Assembly: GCA_035487355.1 (NCBI GenBank)
Contig: DATHMF010000085.1
Location: 122,923-186,922 of the forward strand
Origin: Terriglobales bacterium
GTDB taxonomy: Bacteria > Acidobacteriota > Terriglobia > Terriglobales > Acidobacteriaceae
DNA: 64,000 nucleotides
Reading direction: 5' to 3'
This document shows positions 51,154 through 60,162 of this stretch, one piece after another. Numbering within the stretch: position 1 is the stretch's first letter; each line of letters begins with the position of its first letter. Under the pieces are notes generated by a model. It was not told where the DNA came from. It saw nothing but the letters and a program-made list of their open reading frames with translations, and made no database searches. The position numbers and the translations under genes are program-made.

Positions 51154-52779
51154 TTACGCGTGGACGGTCTGATACTCCTCGTAGGCGCCCTTGAAGTCCT
51201 CGATCTTGCGGTCCTCAAAGTGCCAGATCCTGCTGGCGACCTCGTCAATCACATCATGGTCGTGGGTCACTAAAAGTATTGTTCCCTGATAGCGCTGCAG
51301 CGCGATATTAAGAGCATTGATGGATTCCAAATCCAGGTGGTTAGTAGGCTCATCCAGCACCAGGACGTTAGGCTTTTGCAGCATCAGCTTGCAAAAGATG
51401 AGCCGCGCGGCCTCGCCGCCGGAGAGATTATCGGTGCGCTTGTTGCCCTCATCACGCGCGAACAGCATTTGACCAAGCAGTCCGCGAATTTCCTCGTTCG
51501 AGGCTGACGGGTCCCATTGATAGAGCCAATCGAACACAGACATGTTCTTTTCAATGAGGGTTTTGTGGTCTTGGGCAAAATATCCGACTAGCGCCTCGTG
51601 TCCCCAGATTACCTTTCCACCATCAATGAATGCGCCTTCGTAGCCGCTGGTTGTTCGCAACTCGGTTTGCGGGACCGTACCCGAGTTTGCCAGAAGAGCA
51701 TTCAACAGGGTCGTCTTGCCGGTGCCGTTGCGGCCCATCAACGCGATTTTTTCTCCACGAATCACGCTCGCAGTAAAACCAGTGATGACCTGGTTGTCTC
51801 CGTAGGACTTGGTCACTCCCTCCAGCTCCAGAATATGTTTACCGGAAGGCCGCTTGGGCTCGAATTTCAGAAATGGCCGTTGGATATTCGACCTGGCCAG
51901 CTCGGTCACCTGCAGGCGCTCGACCTCTTTACGCCGCGACTGCACCTGGCTGGAGCGCGTGCCCGCCGAGAAGCGCGCGATGAATTCATTTAGTTGCGCG
52001 ATCTTCTTTTCGCGCTGCGCATTCTGCGACTCGATTTGCGAGCGGATCTGGGTCTTGGCCATCACCATATCGTCATAGCCGCCGGTATAGGTGATGATGG
52101 TCTCGTAATCAATGTCGGCAATGTGCGTGCAAACACTGTTGAGAAAGTGGCGGTCATGTGAGATCACGATGAGCACGCCGTCATAATTATTCAGGAAGCT
52201 CTGCAACCAGTGGATCGAATCCAGATCGAGGTGGTTTGTGGGTTCGTCGAGCAACAGGGCTTGCGGATGTCCGAACAGCGCCTGCGCCAGTAGCACGCGG
52301 ACTTTTTGTCCGCCTTGCAGTTCACCCATATTGCTTGCGTGCAGCTCGTCGGGAATATCCAGACCTTGCAGCAGGATCGCGGCGTCGCTTTCGGCGGAGT
52401 AGCCATCCTCTTCACCCACGATGCCTTCCAACTCTCCCAGCCGCATGCCGTCTTCATCGGTCATTTCGGCCTTGGCGTAGATCTTCTCGCGCTCTTCGAG
52501 CGCGGCCCACAGACGCTTGTTGCCCATAACGACCGCGTCAATCACGCGAAAGGTGTCAAATGCGAATTGGTCCTGGCTCAAGGTGCCGAACTTCTTGGGG
52601 CGAACGACAGAGCCCTTTTGCGGCTCCAACTCGCCGGTCAGGATCTTCATGAACGTGGATTTGCCGGCGCCGTTAGGGCCAGTGAGGCCATAACGCTTGC
52701 CCGGCGTGAACGCCGTGCTGACCTCTTCGAACAGAACTTTAGCGCCGTAGCGCATAGAAACATTACTGACTGAAATCAT
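51154..52779 (-). CDS. ABC-F family ATPase (YbiT-like)
   Basis: A 541-residue soluble protein with two ABC domains and no membrane segments. Domain 1: GPNGAGKSTFMKIL, LQGGQKVRVLLAQAL, LLLDEPTNHLDLDSI. A charged linker with SRRKEVERLQ follows, then domain 2: GRNGTGKTTLLNALL, LSGGEAARLIFCKLML, LVLDEPTNHLDLESI. ABC-F proteins bind the ribosomal E site and modulate translation; YbiT-like by overall resemblance. It is single on the minus strand, convergent with the tRNA gene. Confidence 0.93.
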   Translation of the reverse strand: MISVSNVSMRYGAKVLFEEVSTAFTPGKRYGLTGPNGAGKSTFMKILTGELEPQKGSVVRPKKFGTLSQDQFAFDTFRVIDAVVMGNKRLWAALEEREKIYAKAEMTDEDGMRLGELEGIVGEEDGYSAESDAAILLQGLDIPDELHASNMGELQGGQKVRVLLAQALFGHPQALLLDEPTNHLDLDSIHWLQSFLNNYDGVLIVISHDRHFLNSVCTHIADIDYETIITYTGGYDDMVMAKTQIRSQIESQNAQREKKIAQLNEFIARFSAGTRSSQVQSRRKEVERLQVTELARSNIQRPFLKFEPKRPSGKHILELEGVTKSYGDNQVITGFTASVIRGEKIALMGRNGTGKTTLLNALLANSGTVPQTELRTTSGYEGAFIDGGKVIWGHEALVGYFAQDHKTLIEKNMSVFDWLYQWDPSASNEEIRGLLGQMLFARDEGNKRTDNLSGGEAARLIFCKLMLQKPNVLVLDEPTNHLDLESINALNIALQRYQGTILLVTHDHDVIDEVASRIWHFEDRKIEDFKGAYEEYQTVHA

Positions 52780-52900
52780 GTTTTTTATAGGGAACTGCGG
52801 GAAAAATTCCGACCAGGCGGGAACGCAGCTATCGTATTTAGAATATCATGTGCGAGGTCTCGAAGGCACCCGATTCAGCGCTGTTCTTCGGCCAAGCGGA

Positions 52901-53050
52901 CTACTCTCCTCGTGGAATCAGCCCAACTTTGATCGTGGTTTTTTCATTGGCCTGAAGGCTGATTTGGGCGGCTTTGGAAGCATACTCACTCAGGACTTCG
53001 GGACCACGGCGAAGTGGCCGCATGTCGCCGAGAAAAGATAACTTTAACAT
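52901..53050 (-). pseudogene. Possible remnant of a carboxypeptidase-regulatory-like protein C-terminus
   Basis: A 49-codon frame ends in PEVLSEYASKAAQISLQANE followed by KTTIKVGLIPRGE and stop. This matches, from memory, the usual last 35 residues of acidobacterial exported carboxypeptidase-regulatory-like proteins (PExLxxYxxxxxxVxLxxxExxTVxLxxIP). The first 15 residues do not fit and no larger gene is present, so it looks like a decayed gene tail. Nothing else is seen in the 52780-53056 gap. Confidence 0.3.
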
Positions 53051-53056
53051 GCCGCC

Positions 53057-53092
53057 GGGAGAGCGGTTGACCGCTCTCCCGTGCCTTGGCAC
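53057..53092. terminator. Strong hairpin pair between exported gene and ABC-F gene
   Basis: GGGAGAGCGGT-TG-ACCGCTCTCCC is a perfect 11-bp inverted repeat, directly followed by GTGCC-TT-GGCAC. They lie just after the stop of the minus-strand gene at 53098. No T-run follows, so termination would be atypical. Confidence 0.5.
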
Positions 53093-53097
53093 ATTTG

Positions 53098-53655
53098 TTA
53101 AAAGGGTCCGGTGATGGTAACAGCACTTATGTAAGGGCAGCGATCACCTTGAGTATTTGTCGTCGGATTGCCAAACACAAGCTTGTTCGTCCCGGCTGGT
53201 AAGGCGATGGAGCCAATCTTCCATTCCACCGGGATCTTAAAGCTCTGGCCAGTAATCAAAAAGGGAGAGCCTGATGCCTGCGGACCACTTTCGCTGCCAA
53301 GCCAGACATAAAGGACGCGCGGATATTCGGTTTCCAAAGCGGCCGAGAGGTCATAAGTGCCAGCGACGGGAACGGTGAAGGTGAGTACCGCATAATTTGA
53401 GGAGCCAAAACCGATCTGGTCAATCATGTAGCCGCCTGGGACCAGTGAGTTTCTCTCAAAATGCGCCAGGCCGAACAGCTTCCAGTGAGTTGGGACGCCG
53501 TTACAGGTGCCGGCACAATAAGTAACTGAGCTTCCGGATGGCGCCGGAGCCGGACTGCTCGTTGCGTCAGAGGTTTGGGCATGCAGGACGCAGGGGAGCG
53601 TCATTGCTGCCAGCAGTAGGAGAGACTTACAAAAAGTAGACCACGAAAAAGACAT
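53098..53655 (-). CDS. Exported hypothetical protein with beta-sandwich look
   Basis: ATG at 53655 has GGAGGAA upstream and starts a signal peptide (MSFSWSTFCKSLLLLAAMTL then PCVLHAQ). The 185-residue protein continues with a Ser/Pro/Ala linker and a beta-rich domain (GTYDLSAALETEYPRVLYVW, GSIALPAGTNKLVFGNP) resembling small carbohydrate-binding modules. A Cys pair (YCAGTCNG) may form a disulfide. Four 20-bp repeats lie upstream, so it is probably controlled by a dedicated regulator. Confidence 0.72.
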   Translation of the reverse strand: MSFSWSTFCKSLLLLAAMTLPCVLHAQTSDATSSPAPAPSGSSVTYCAGTCNGVPTHWKLFGLAHFERNSLVPGGYMIDQIGFGSSNYAVLTFTVPVAGTYDLSAALETEYPRVLYVWLGSESGPQASGSPFLITGQSFKIPVEWKIGSIALPAGTNKLVFGNPTTNTQGDRCPYISAVTITGPF

Positions 53656-53693
53656 AAGCGGGAATTCCTCCAGTTGACGAATTTGATTCAAAA

Positions 53694-53775
53694 CGTCTCG
53701 GACGTTGAAACGGTGCCTCGGACTTTTAAATAACGCTCGGATATTGCAACAACGTCTCGGATTTTGAAACGCCTG
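53694..53775. promoter_or_regulatory. Four ~20-bp direct repeats upstream of the exported gene
   Basis: CTCGGA occurs at 53697, 53717, 53736 and 53756 (spacing 20, 19, 20). Copies one and four are nearly identical: CGTCTCGGA-CG/TT-TTGAAACG. On the gene's strand the unit reads GTTTCAAAATCCGAGACG. It lies 40-120 bases before the start at 53655. The two-turn spacing fits a multi-site operator; it is too short and lacks spacers for CRISPR. Confidence 0.65.
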
Positions 53776-54293
53776 AATCGGCGGCCAATTTAATGGGGTG
53801 GGAAAGGCCTGGCAAGTGAATTCACAGTTAAAGTCGCCGACGTGTACATCTCATCTGCAAGCAGAAGATTTTGCAGTAATTTAGATTGAGTAGCTCTTTA
53901 CGTAAAGAGGCAGGAAGGCATTGGGCCGGTCTGGTTGATACGCCAGAGATCTGCCCAATTCTCGATGGTATCCACTTTCGGGTGTTTAAATTCCCAGTTG
54001 TTATGGCCTATGCAAGGCTCATTCTTGTAGTCCTGGCAAGCCTCCTCCGGGTGATTGCCTGACTGGCTGCTATCCTTAGATACAGAGCTACTCGGTTGAG
54101 AGCATATATGAGAGCATATAGCGGTCGATTTCTCAGTCAATGATCAAAAAGCATAGACAAACGTTTGTCTTATATATAGACTCTTGTTCTATTGCGAGGT
54201 TTGGGAGGGGCCCACAAAGTAACAAAGAGCAAGATGCAAATGCATCTGCCCTGCCCCTGAAAGTTGCCGAAACCACTCTTAGCTGAGGGCGAC
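53776..54293. other. Long intergenic region with two perfect 16-bp palindromes
   Basis: CTCTTTACGTAAAGAG lies at 53894-53909 and AGACAAACGTTTGTCT at 54155-54170, the latter followed by TATATA (54171-54176). GAGAGCATAT is repeated twice at 12-base spacing near 54105. A minus frame of 80 codons (53898-54140, TTG start) ends inside the first palindrome and has a Trp-rich tail (TIENWADLWRINQTGP); I cannot support it as a gene. Confidence 0.45.
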
Positions 54294-57248
54294 ATGCGGT
54301 ATTCAAAGTCGTTGCTGTTGCTATTTCTGATGCTAAACACATCGATCCTTGCAACCGCGCAAGGAGGTCCAAGGCAACTGCGGGTTGCGCCCTCCGACCA
54401 GCTCATCGCACCTTCCGCGACGCAGCAGTATGCTGCGCTGCTTGCTTTCTTCAAGGGCATGGGCAAGCCCGGCGGCGAACGCGTGGTCACGAACGCTGTC
54501 ACTTGGTCTTCTTCGAACCCGAGTGTGGCCACGATCGGTCTGCACACGGGATTAGTAACGGGCGGCAGCACACCAGGGACAACCACCACCATCACCGCTG
54601 TAAGTGGTGTTCTGCGTGTTTCGGTGCAGTTAACGGTGAGCAATGCGACGCTGAATTCCATTACCGTCACGCCTGCCAACCCCTCGGTTCCACTGGGTAG
54701 GTTGGTCCAGTTTACCGCCACCGGGAATTACAGTGACGGCACGCATCACAACCTCACAGATGCGGTCACCTGGAGCTCGGGGATAAAAACGACAGCTACC
54801 ATCAACAGCCTGGGACTTGCTGGCACCAAAGCCCAGGGCAGCACATTGATCAGCGCAACCTTGGGCAGCACCACCGGAACAAGCACGCTGAACGTAACCG
54901 CTTCGGTGCTGGACTCGATTCAAGTCACGCCGGCCAACGGCACGGTAATCTTTCCAGCAACCCAGCAATTCACGGCTATGGGGTTTTTTTCTGACAACCA
55001 CACGCAGGACCTGACCACCAGCGTCACCTGGAGCTCGAGCAATGCAGGTGTGGCAACGATCGGCGCCAACACCGGGCTGGCTACCGCCGCCGGGCCAGGA
55101 ACCACGACGATCTCAGCCACCTACAACGCGGTCACAGGCTCCACTTCGTACACAGTGATCACTCTCATCTCCATTGCCATTACACCTTCCAATCCGAACG
55201 TTGTTTTCGGCTCCAAACTGCAGCTCACCGCTACAGGGACATATAGCGACGGCAGCACGCCTGACATCACGGCTACGGCGGCCTGGAGTTCCACCAGTCC
55301 GGGCGTCGCAACCGTCAATGCAACCGGCTTAGTAACAAGTGTGCACGAGGGGACAACTACGATCCATGCGACCCAGAGTGGTGTGACTGGCTCTACGCAG
55401 CTCTCTATCGTCGGCTCTGCGGTTTCCATTGTTCTAACCACGGACGATCAGTCGCTCAGGATGCAGGCGCAGCCAGGCACTACATTCACCACGGCAAGCG
55501 GCGGCAACAACGTGGTTTATGTAGACGAGGCCGAAGCCTATCAGCCCATCGAAGGTTTCGGGGCTACATTTACCGACTCAACAGCTTATCTTCTCAACGA
55601 GGTTGCATCGCCTAAGTCCTCGTTGAACATGGTCATGAGCGATCTGTTCACGCGAAGCGGCAATGGCATTGGCCTGAGCTTCATGCGGACTCCCATGGGA
55701 GCATCCGATATTGCGCGTTCGATCTATTCCTACGACGACAATAACGGCCAGGCCGATATCACGCTGGCGAATTTTTCCATTGCCCGTGATCAGACCGATA
55801 TCATTCCTATCATTCTGCAGGCACGCCAGCTCAATCCGCAGATGAAACTGATGGCGAGTCCCTGGAGCCCGCCCGGGTGGATGAAGACCTCCGGTTCGAT
55901 GATCGGAGGCGGTCTCCTTTCCAGCATGTACTCCCCCTTTGCCAACTATTTTGTGAATTATCTAAACGCCTATCAGGCTGCAGGCATTAACGTGGATTAC
56001 ATCTCCTTACAGAACGAACCGCTGAATTTGCCTTCCAACTATCCAGGAGTGTGCATGCCGCCTTCTCCTGGAGCAAGTTGCGCCGGTCAATCCTGGCAAA
56101 CCGACCAAAGCACAGCGCTTCGCGATTACGTCCTGCCTGCCCTAACCGCGAACCAACTGACAACCAAAGTGCTGGTCTATGACCACAATTGGGACCAACC
56201 AGGTTATCCGCGGTCCGTACTCTCCGATCCCACCATTCAAGCGTCGCCTCAAGTCGCAGGAACGGCCTGGCATGGCTACGGCGGCACGCCTGGAGTGATG
56301 AGCACAATTCAGAATTATTTTCCGACGAAAGGAACGTACGAGACGGAGCACTCCGGGGGCACCTGGATCCCGGACCAGGTAAAGGCCGACTTTGAAGAAA
56401 TCACGCAAGCGATGCGCAACTGGGCACGATCTTACGTGAAATGGAGCCTCGCGCTTGACCAGAACATGGGACCGCATACCGGCGGCTGCGGAACTTGCAC
56501 TCCAATTGTGACCGTGAACAGTTCGACCGGGGCGGTCAGCTACGACATCGAGTACTACACAACGGGCCACTTCAGTAAGTACGTCTTACCCGGAGCAACC
56601 CGCATATATTCCAGCAATGCCTCAGGAATCGTGAGTGCGGCGTTCCTGAACCCGGGCGGATCCAAAGCGCTCGTGGCTTTCAACGATTCGGGTTCGACAC
56701 AAAGCTTCCAAGTGCAGTGGGGAAGCCAGTCCTTCCCTTACACTTTGCCTTCCCTTGCAGGCGCGACTTTTACCTGGATGGGCAACCAGTCGGGCAGTTA
56801 CACCGTGAGTGCGACCTCGAAAATTCAGGCTTCGAGCTTCAACAGCACCGCGGGCAACGATGTTATTGGGGACAACACAACTTTCGGCTTGCAGACTGAA
56901 AGCACTTCTGACACCAACGGCGGCTATGACGTTGGCTTTTCGAGTGATGGCGATTACGCAGTGTACAAGAATGTTGATTTCGGAGCGGGTGTCAGCCAAG
57001 TCAGTGCTCGCCTGGCTTGTGGTAGCACTGGCCATTGTGGAGGGACGCTGGAATTTCATCTCGACAGTGCTTCCGGCACAACCATTGCATCGGTAACAAT
57101 TCCAGCAACGTCGGGATGGCAGACCTGGACGACAGTCTCGGCGCCTGCAAGCTCCGCAACCGGTGTTCATGATTTGTATGTGGTATTCAAGGGCCCGGCG
57201 AGTGGAACCTCAGCTCTGGGTAATCTGAATTGGTTTCAGTTCAACTGA
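54294..57248 (+). CDS. Secreted multidomain GH30 glycoside hydrolase with BIG2 repeats and CBM6
   Basis: ATG at 54294 (GAGGG upstream) starts a 984-residue protein with a signal peptide (about 1-24). Four bacterial Ig-like group 2 repeats follow (about 25-380; each has VTWSSSNPSVATI-like and GTTTISAT-like strands). The GH30 catalytic barrel (about 390-800) has PIEGFGATFTDSTAYLL, SPWSPPGWMKTSG, the acid/base Glu575 in SLQNEPLN, and the likely nucleophile Glu685 in YETEHSGG. A C-terminal CBM6-like module (about 845-984) ends in GNLNWFQFN. GH30 enzymes cleave beta-1,6-glucan, beta-glucosides or glucuronoxylan; the substrate is not fixed here. Confidence 0.9.
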   Translation: MRYSKSLLLLFLMLNTSILATAQGGPRQLRVAPSDQLIAPSATQQYAALLAFFKGMGKPGGERVVTNAVTWSSSNPSVATIGLHTGLVTGGSTPGTTTTITAVSGVLRVSVQLTVSNATLNSITVTPANPSVPLGRLVQFTATGNYSDGTHHNLTDAVTWSSGIKTTATINSLGLAGTKAQGSTLISATLGSTTGTSTLNVTASVLDSIQVTPANGTVIFPATQQFTAMGFFSDNHTQDLTTSVTWSSSNAGVATIGANTGLATAAGPGTTTISATYNAVTGSTSYTVITLISIAITPSNPNVVFGSKLQLTATGTYSDGSTPDITATAAWSSTSPGVATVNATGLVTSVHEGTTTIHATQSGVTGSTQLSIVGSAVSIVLTTDDQSLRMQAQPGTTFTTASGGNNVVYVDEAEAYQPIEGFGATFTDSTAYLLNEVASPKSSLNMVMSDLFTRSGNGIGLSFMRTPMGASDIARSIYSYDDNNGQADITLANFSIARDQTDIIPIILQARQLNPQMKLMASPWSPPGWMKTSGSMIGGGLLSSMYSPFANYFVNYLNAYQAAGINVDYISLQNEPLNLPSNYPGVCMPPSPGASCAGQSWQTDQSTALRDYVLPALTANQLTTKVLVYDHNWDQPGYPRSVLSDPTIQASPQVAGTAWHGYGGTPGVMSTIQNYFPTKGTYETEHSGGTWIPDQVKADFEEITQAMRNWARSYVKWSLALDQNMGPHTGGCGTCTPIVTVNSSTGAVSYDIEYYTTGHFSKYVLPGATRIYSSNASGIVSAAFLNPGGSKALVAFNDSGSTQSFQVQWGSQSFPYTLPSLAGATFTWMGNQSGSYTVSATSKIQASSFNSTAGNDVIGDNTTFGLQTESTSDTNGGYDVGFSSDGDYAVYKNVDFGAGVSQVSARLACGSTGHCGGTLEFHLDSASGTTIASVTIPATSGWQTWTTVSAPASSATGVHDLYVVFKGPASGTSALGNLNWFQFN

Positions 57249-57338
57249 ACTTTCTGCTGCGTGACTATCGCTGATTTACAGTGATCTGATCATGGCTTCC
57301 AATGTTTAGGCTGACCGTTTGATTCGTCATACCGTCAT

Positions 57339-58322
57339 CTATTCCACTGGATACGGTCCGTCAGAGAATAGCTCGGCATGGTATCCCTTCGATCCAACCA
57401 ACCGGGCGAGAGGACTTCTCGGATCATCGTCCGCTCGCAGGCGGCTGATGATGTAGTTGAAGTCATATCGCGGCAGCCAACCAAGTTCGTTTCGAGCACG
57501 CTGGTTGACATACACGCGTTCGATGCCGGGGAACATGTTCCAGCGCCGCCGCTCATATTCGGCTTCATAGTCCGGCACACGCGCGCGCACCACTCGGGGC
57601 GCGTCAACTTGTAGATCCGCGAGATCGTCGGGGCGGAAAGGCGTAGTTGCGCTAATAATGTATTTACGAAAACCGATCGAGGGTGCGTGTTCTGCGGCCA
57701 ACAGATGCGCGCTCACAACATCTTCGATGTCCACACGCCTGTAGAGATATTCATTCGCCTTTACGTTTGCGTCTGAGTAGGCTTCCCGCACTCCTCTATT
57801 GTCATCTTCCTCGGGGAAGAATCGGGAGGTCCTGAGCACGATGCAGGCAAGGCGCTGGTTGCGATGGAACAACTGGCAGAGGTCCTCGGCTGCCGCTTTG
57901 GTCACACCATAGATGTTCTTGGGAACAGGCGTGGCCTCTTCCGTGATCCACGCTGCGGGAGCTCCCCGAGGCGGCACGAGGGCGTCACCCAACAGGCTGG
58001 TTGTGCTGGTGTAGATGAAGGACTCGACGCCTGCTGTGACGGCCTCTTCCAGCAGATTGAGCGTGCCGCCGATGTTGGTGTCCACAAAGTCCTGCCGGCG
58101 GTGGGTAGCGATGTGAGGCTTGTGCAGGGTGGCGGGATGGAAGACCGTCTGAACGCCACTCATGCAACGCCTCACACAGAAACGATCTGTGATTGAGCCG
58201 ACGTGAGTGGTAAATGGCGATGCAATGATGTCGAGTCCGACCACCTCGTGTTGCAAATCCAGCAAGGTTCGAACCAGGGCCTCGCCAAGGTGGCCGGAAC
58301 TTCCTGTAACCAAAACTCTCAT
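57339..58322 (-). CDS. NAD-dependent epimerase/dehydratase (extended SDR)
   Basis: A 327-residue extended short-chain dehydrogenase: VTGSSGHLGEALVRTLLDL is the NAD-binding loop and NIYGVTKAAAEDLCQLFHR contains the YxxxK pair. FIYTSTTSLLGDAL carries the Ser/Thr of the triad. AAAGGAAATG precedes the ATG. The likely substrate is a nucleotide sugar, but no sugar gene is adjacent. Convergent with the GH30 gene. Confidence 0.88.
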   Translation of the reverse strand: MRVLVTGSSGHLGEALVRTLLDLQHEVVGLDIIASPFTTHVGSITDRFCVRRCMSGVQTVFHPATLHKPHIATHRRQDFVDTNIGGTLNLLEEAVTAGVESFIYTSTTSLLGDALVPPRGAPAAWITEEATPVPKNIYGVTKAAAEDLCQLFHRNQRLACIVLRTSRFFPEEDDNRGVREAYSDANVKANEYLYRRVDIEDVVSAHLLAAEHAPSIGFRKYIISATTPFRPDDLADLQVDAPRVVRARVPDYEAEYERRRWNMFPGIERVYVNQRARNELGWLPRYDFNYIISRLRADDDPRSPLARLVGSKGYHAELFSDGPYPVE

Positions 58323-58504
58323 GCTCGCGTCATTTCCTTTTCACTCTCTGAATCAGGCCGGCCATGCAGTCAATTCTTGCGCCGTTGGCAGATCACAGCA
58401 TACAACGATGTCACATCACGCCGGCCCTTTTCGGATTGTGGCTCATGGCATGGCTCAGCTACGTTCGCACGAGCCTGGAAAACAGGAATAATATTGTTGC
58501 CAGC

Positions 58505-59590
58505 ATGACCATCCGCAAAATCGTCCATATTGATATGGACGCATTTTATGCTTCCGTCGAACAGCGCGATGATCCGCAACTGCGCGGCAAACCTGTAATT
58601 GTCGCCTGGCGGGCCAGCCGTTCCGTGGTTTGTGCGGCATCGTATGAAGCCAGAAGTTTCGGAGTACGCTCGGCCATGCCGGCGATTCGTGCGGAACGAT
58701 TGTGCCCTGATGCCATCTTCGTGGCCCCGGATTTCACACGCTATCGGGCGGTTTCGCATATGGTGCGCGAGATCTTCAAGCGGCACACCGATTTGGTGGA
58801 GCCGCTCTCGCTTGACGAGGCCTATCTCGACGTTACTGAGAACAAGACTGGCTTGCCGACCGCAACCCGGGTTGCCTGCGCAATTCGTGAGCAAATCCGC
58901 CAGGAATTGAACCTGACAGCCTCTGCCGGCGTTGCCCCCAATAAATTTCTGGCAAAGATCGCCTCTGACTGGCGCAAGCCAGATGGGCTCTTCGTCATCC
59001 AGCCTGGCGAGGTAGATACATTTCTGTCTCCGCTGCCGGTTGGACGTCTGCCGGGTGTCGGCAAAGTGACGGGAGAGAGGCTTGAGAAACTTGGAATACT
59101 GACGGTGAAGGATTTGCGAGGTCTGGATTTGCCGGTGATCGAACGCCACTTCGGCCGCTATGGCCGGCGGCTCTACGAGTTGGCTCGAGGTCTCGACAAT
59201 AGCGAAGTTGTCCCAGACCGGCCTACAAAATCCATGTCGGCCGAGGATACGTTTGAGCACGACGTGCACTTGGCAGAAACCGAGCCTATGATCCGCCGTC
59301 TTGCGGAAAAACTTTGGTCCGCTTCACGCAAGGAATCGCGTATAGCGCGTACCGTAGTCCTGAAACTAAAGACAAGCGAGTTCCAGATTCTCACCCGTAG
59401 CCATACGCCCGGCTCCCCGCCCTCTTCGTGCGAAGAATTGACCAACATCGCCTTGTCGCTGCGAGAGCGAGTGGAGCTGGGCCCGCAGCAACGCTTTCGC
59501 CTCGTCGGTGTTGGCCTAAGCAACTTTCACGATCCCAACGAAAAGAAAGAAAACGAAGAAAAGCCCCCGCAGCCAGCCCTGTTCGAGTGA
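58505..59590 (+). CDS. dinB: DNA polymerase IV (Y family)
   Basis: A 361-residue translesion polymerase. The metal-binding sites are in VHIDMDAFYASVEQRD and PLSLDEAYLDVTENK, with SYEARSFGVRSAMPA and VAPNKFLAKIASDWRKPDG between and after. A helix-hairpin-helix (LPGVGKVTGERLEKLG) and the little-finger domain follow. The C-terminus ends QPALFE, a beta-clamp binding motif. ATG at 58505 is used; about 47 upstream codons from 58364 are not conserved in type. No LexA box is obvious. Confidence 0.95.
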   Translation: MTIRKIVHIDMDAFYASVEQRDDPQLRGKPVIVAWRASRSVVCAASYEARSFGVRSAMPAIRAERLCPDAIFVAPDFTRYRAVSHMVREIFKRHTDLVEPLSLDEAYLDVTENKTGLPTATRVACAIREQIRQELNLTASAGVAPNKFLAKIASDWRKPDGLFVIQPGEVDTFLSPLPVGRLPGVGKVTGERLEKLGILTVKDLRGLDLPVIERHFGRYGRRLYELARGLDNSEVVPDRPTKSMSAEDTFEHDVHLAETEPMIRRLAEKLWSASRKESRIARTVVLKLKTSEFQILTRSHTPGSPPSSCEELTNIALSLRERVELGPQQRFRLVGVGLSNFHDPNEKKENEEKPPQPALFE

Positions 59591-59607
59591 CTGCAACCGC
59601 AAAAACT

Positions 59608-59995
59608 TTCGCCGCGGATGAACGCGGATCAACGCAGATTTTCAGAGGATTTAGGGCCTCCCCACCCCACTTGCTAGCAAGTGGTTGGAGTGCTCCAAAA
59701 CGCGTCTGACCCCCGTCGTTATTGGCGAAAATCGAACCGGGGTGGGGGACTAGCTGGGCAGTCAAAAGCAGTTTCAGGTTTCGAGTTTCGAAAACAACCG
59801 CAAAAACCTTCGCCGCGGATGAACGTGGGATCAACACTGGTTTTTAGAGTTGGATTGTGACTCCCACCCACCCCACTTGCTAGCAGGTGATTTTGAGCCC
59901 CAAAAACGCGTCTGACCCGCGTCGTTATTGGCGAAAATCGAGCCGGAGTGGGGGACTAGCTGCTAGTCAGTCCTCGGTTGTCAGTCCTCAGTCCC
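59608..59995. repeat. Tandem array of two ~200-bp intergenic repeats (same family as at 14 kb)
   Basis: Units begin at 59608 and 59809 (period 201) with TTCGCCGCGGATGAACG and include CCACCCCACTTGCTAGCA, CGCGTCTGACCC and TTATTGGCGAAAATCGA. In unit one CACTTGCTAGCAAGTG is a perfect palindrome. The units have the same orientation relative to the terminal module as at 14 kb. They occupy the gap after dinB. Confidence 0.88.
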
Positions 59996-60019
59996 CAGGT
60001 CCCAGAATCCCGCTTCACA

Positions 60020-60150
60020 AATGAATTTTCAAAGACCGCAAAGGGCCGAAGCCCTGCATTCTTGAATGCCGGACGTAAACACACATCTGGCACAATGATG
60101 GCCTGTAGTTTCCAAGGAATCAAGATTTTGATATCAGATTGGTGCCAGTT
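60020..60150. repeat. Structured terminal repeat module, copy 3 of 3
   Basis: AATTTTCAAAGACCG, then GGGC-CGAA-GCCC (60043-60054) and GCATTC-TT-GAATGC (60056-60069), then ACACATCTGGCACAATGATG and TTTGATATCAGATTGG. Relative to copy 1, the second stem has A-T pairs where copy 1 has G-C pairs, without loss of pairing. Confidence 0.7.
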
Positions 60151-60162
60151 CGTGCTTGAAAG

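Noticed and set aside
53694..53775. CRISPR-like repeat
   Set aside because: The repeats are head-to-tail 20-bp units with no spacers and lie in a promoter.
53898..54140. 80-codon minus frame with Trp-rich end
   Set aside because: It starts at TTG inside low-complexity sequence, ends in a perfect palindrome and matches no family I know.
58364..58504. N-terminal extension of DNA polymerase IV
   Set aside because: The 47 upstream codons do not resemble the family, and the conserved start TIRKIVHIDMDAF begins at 58505.
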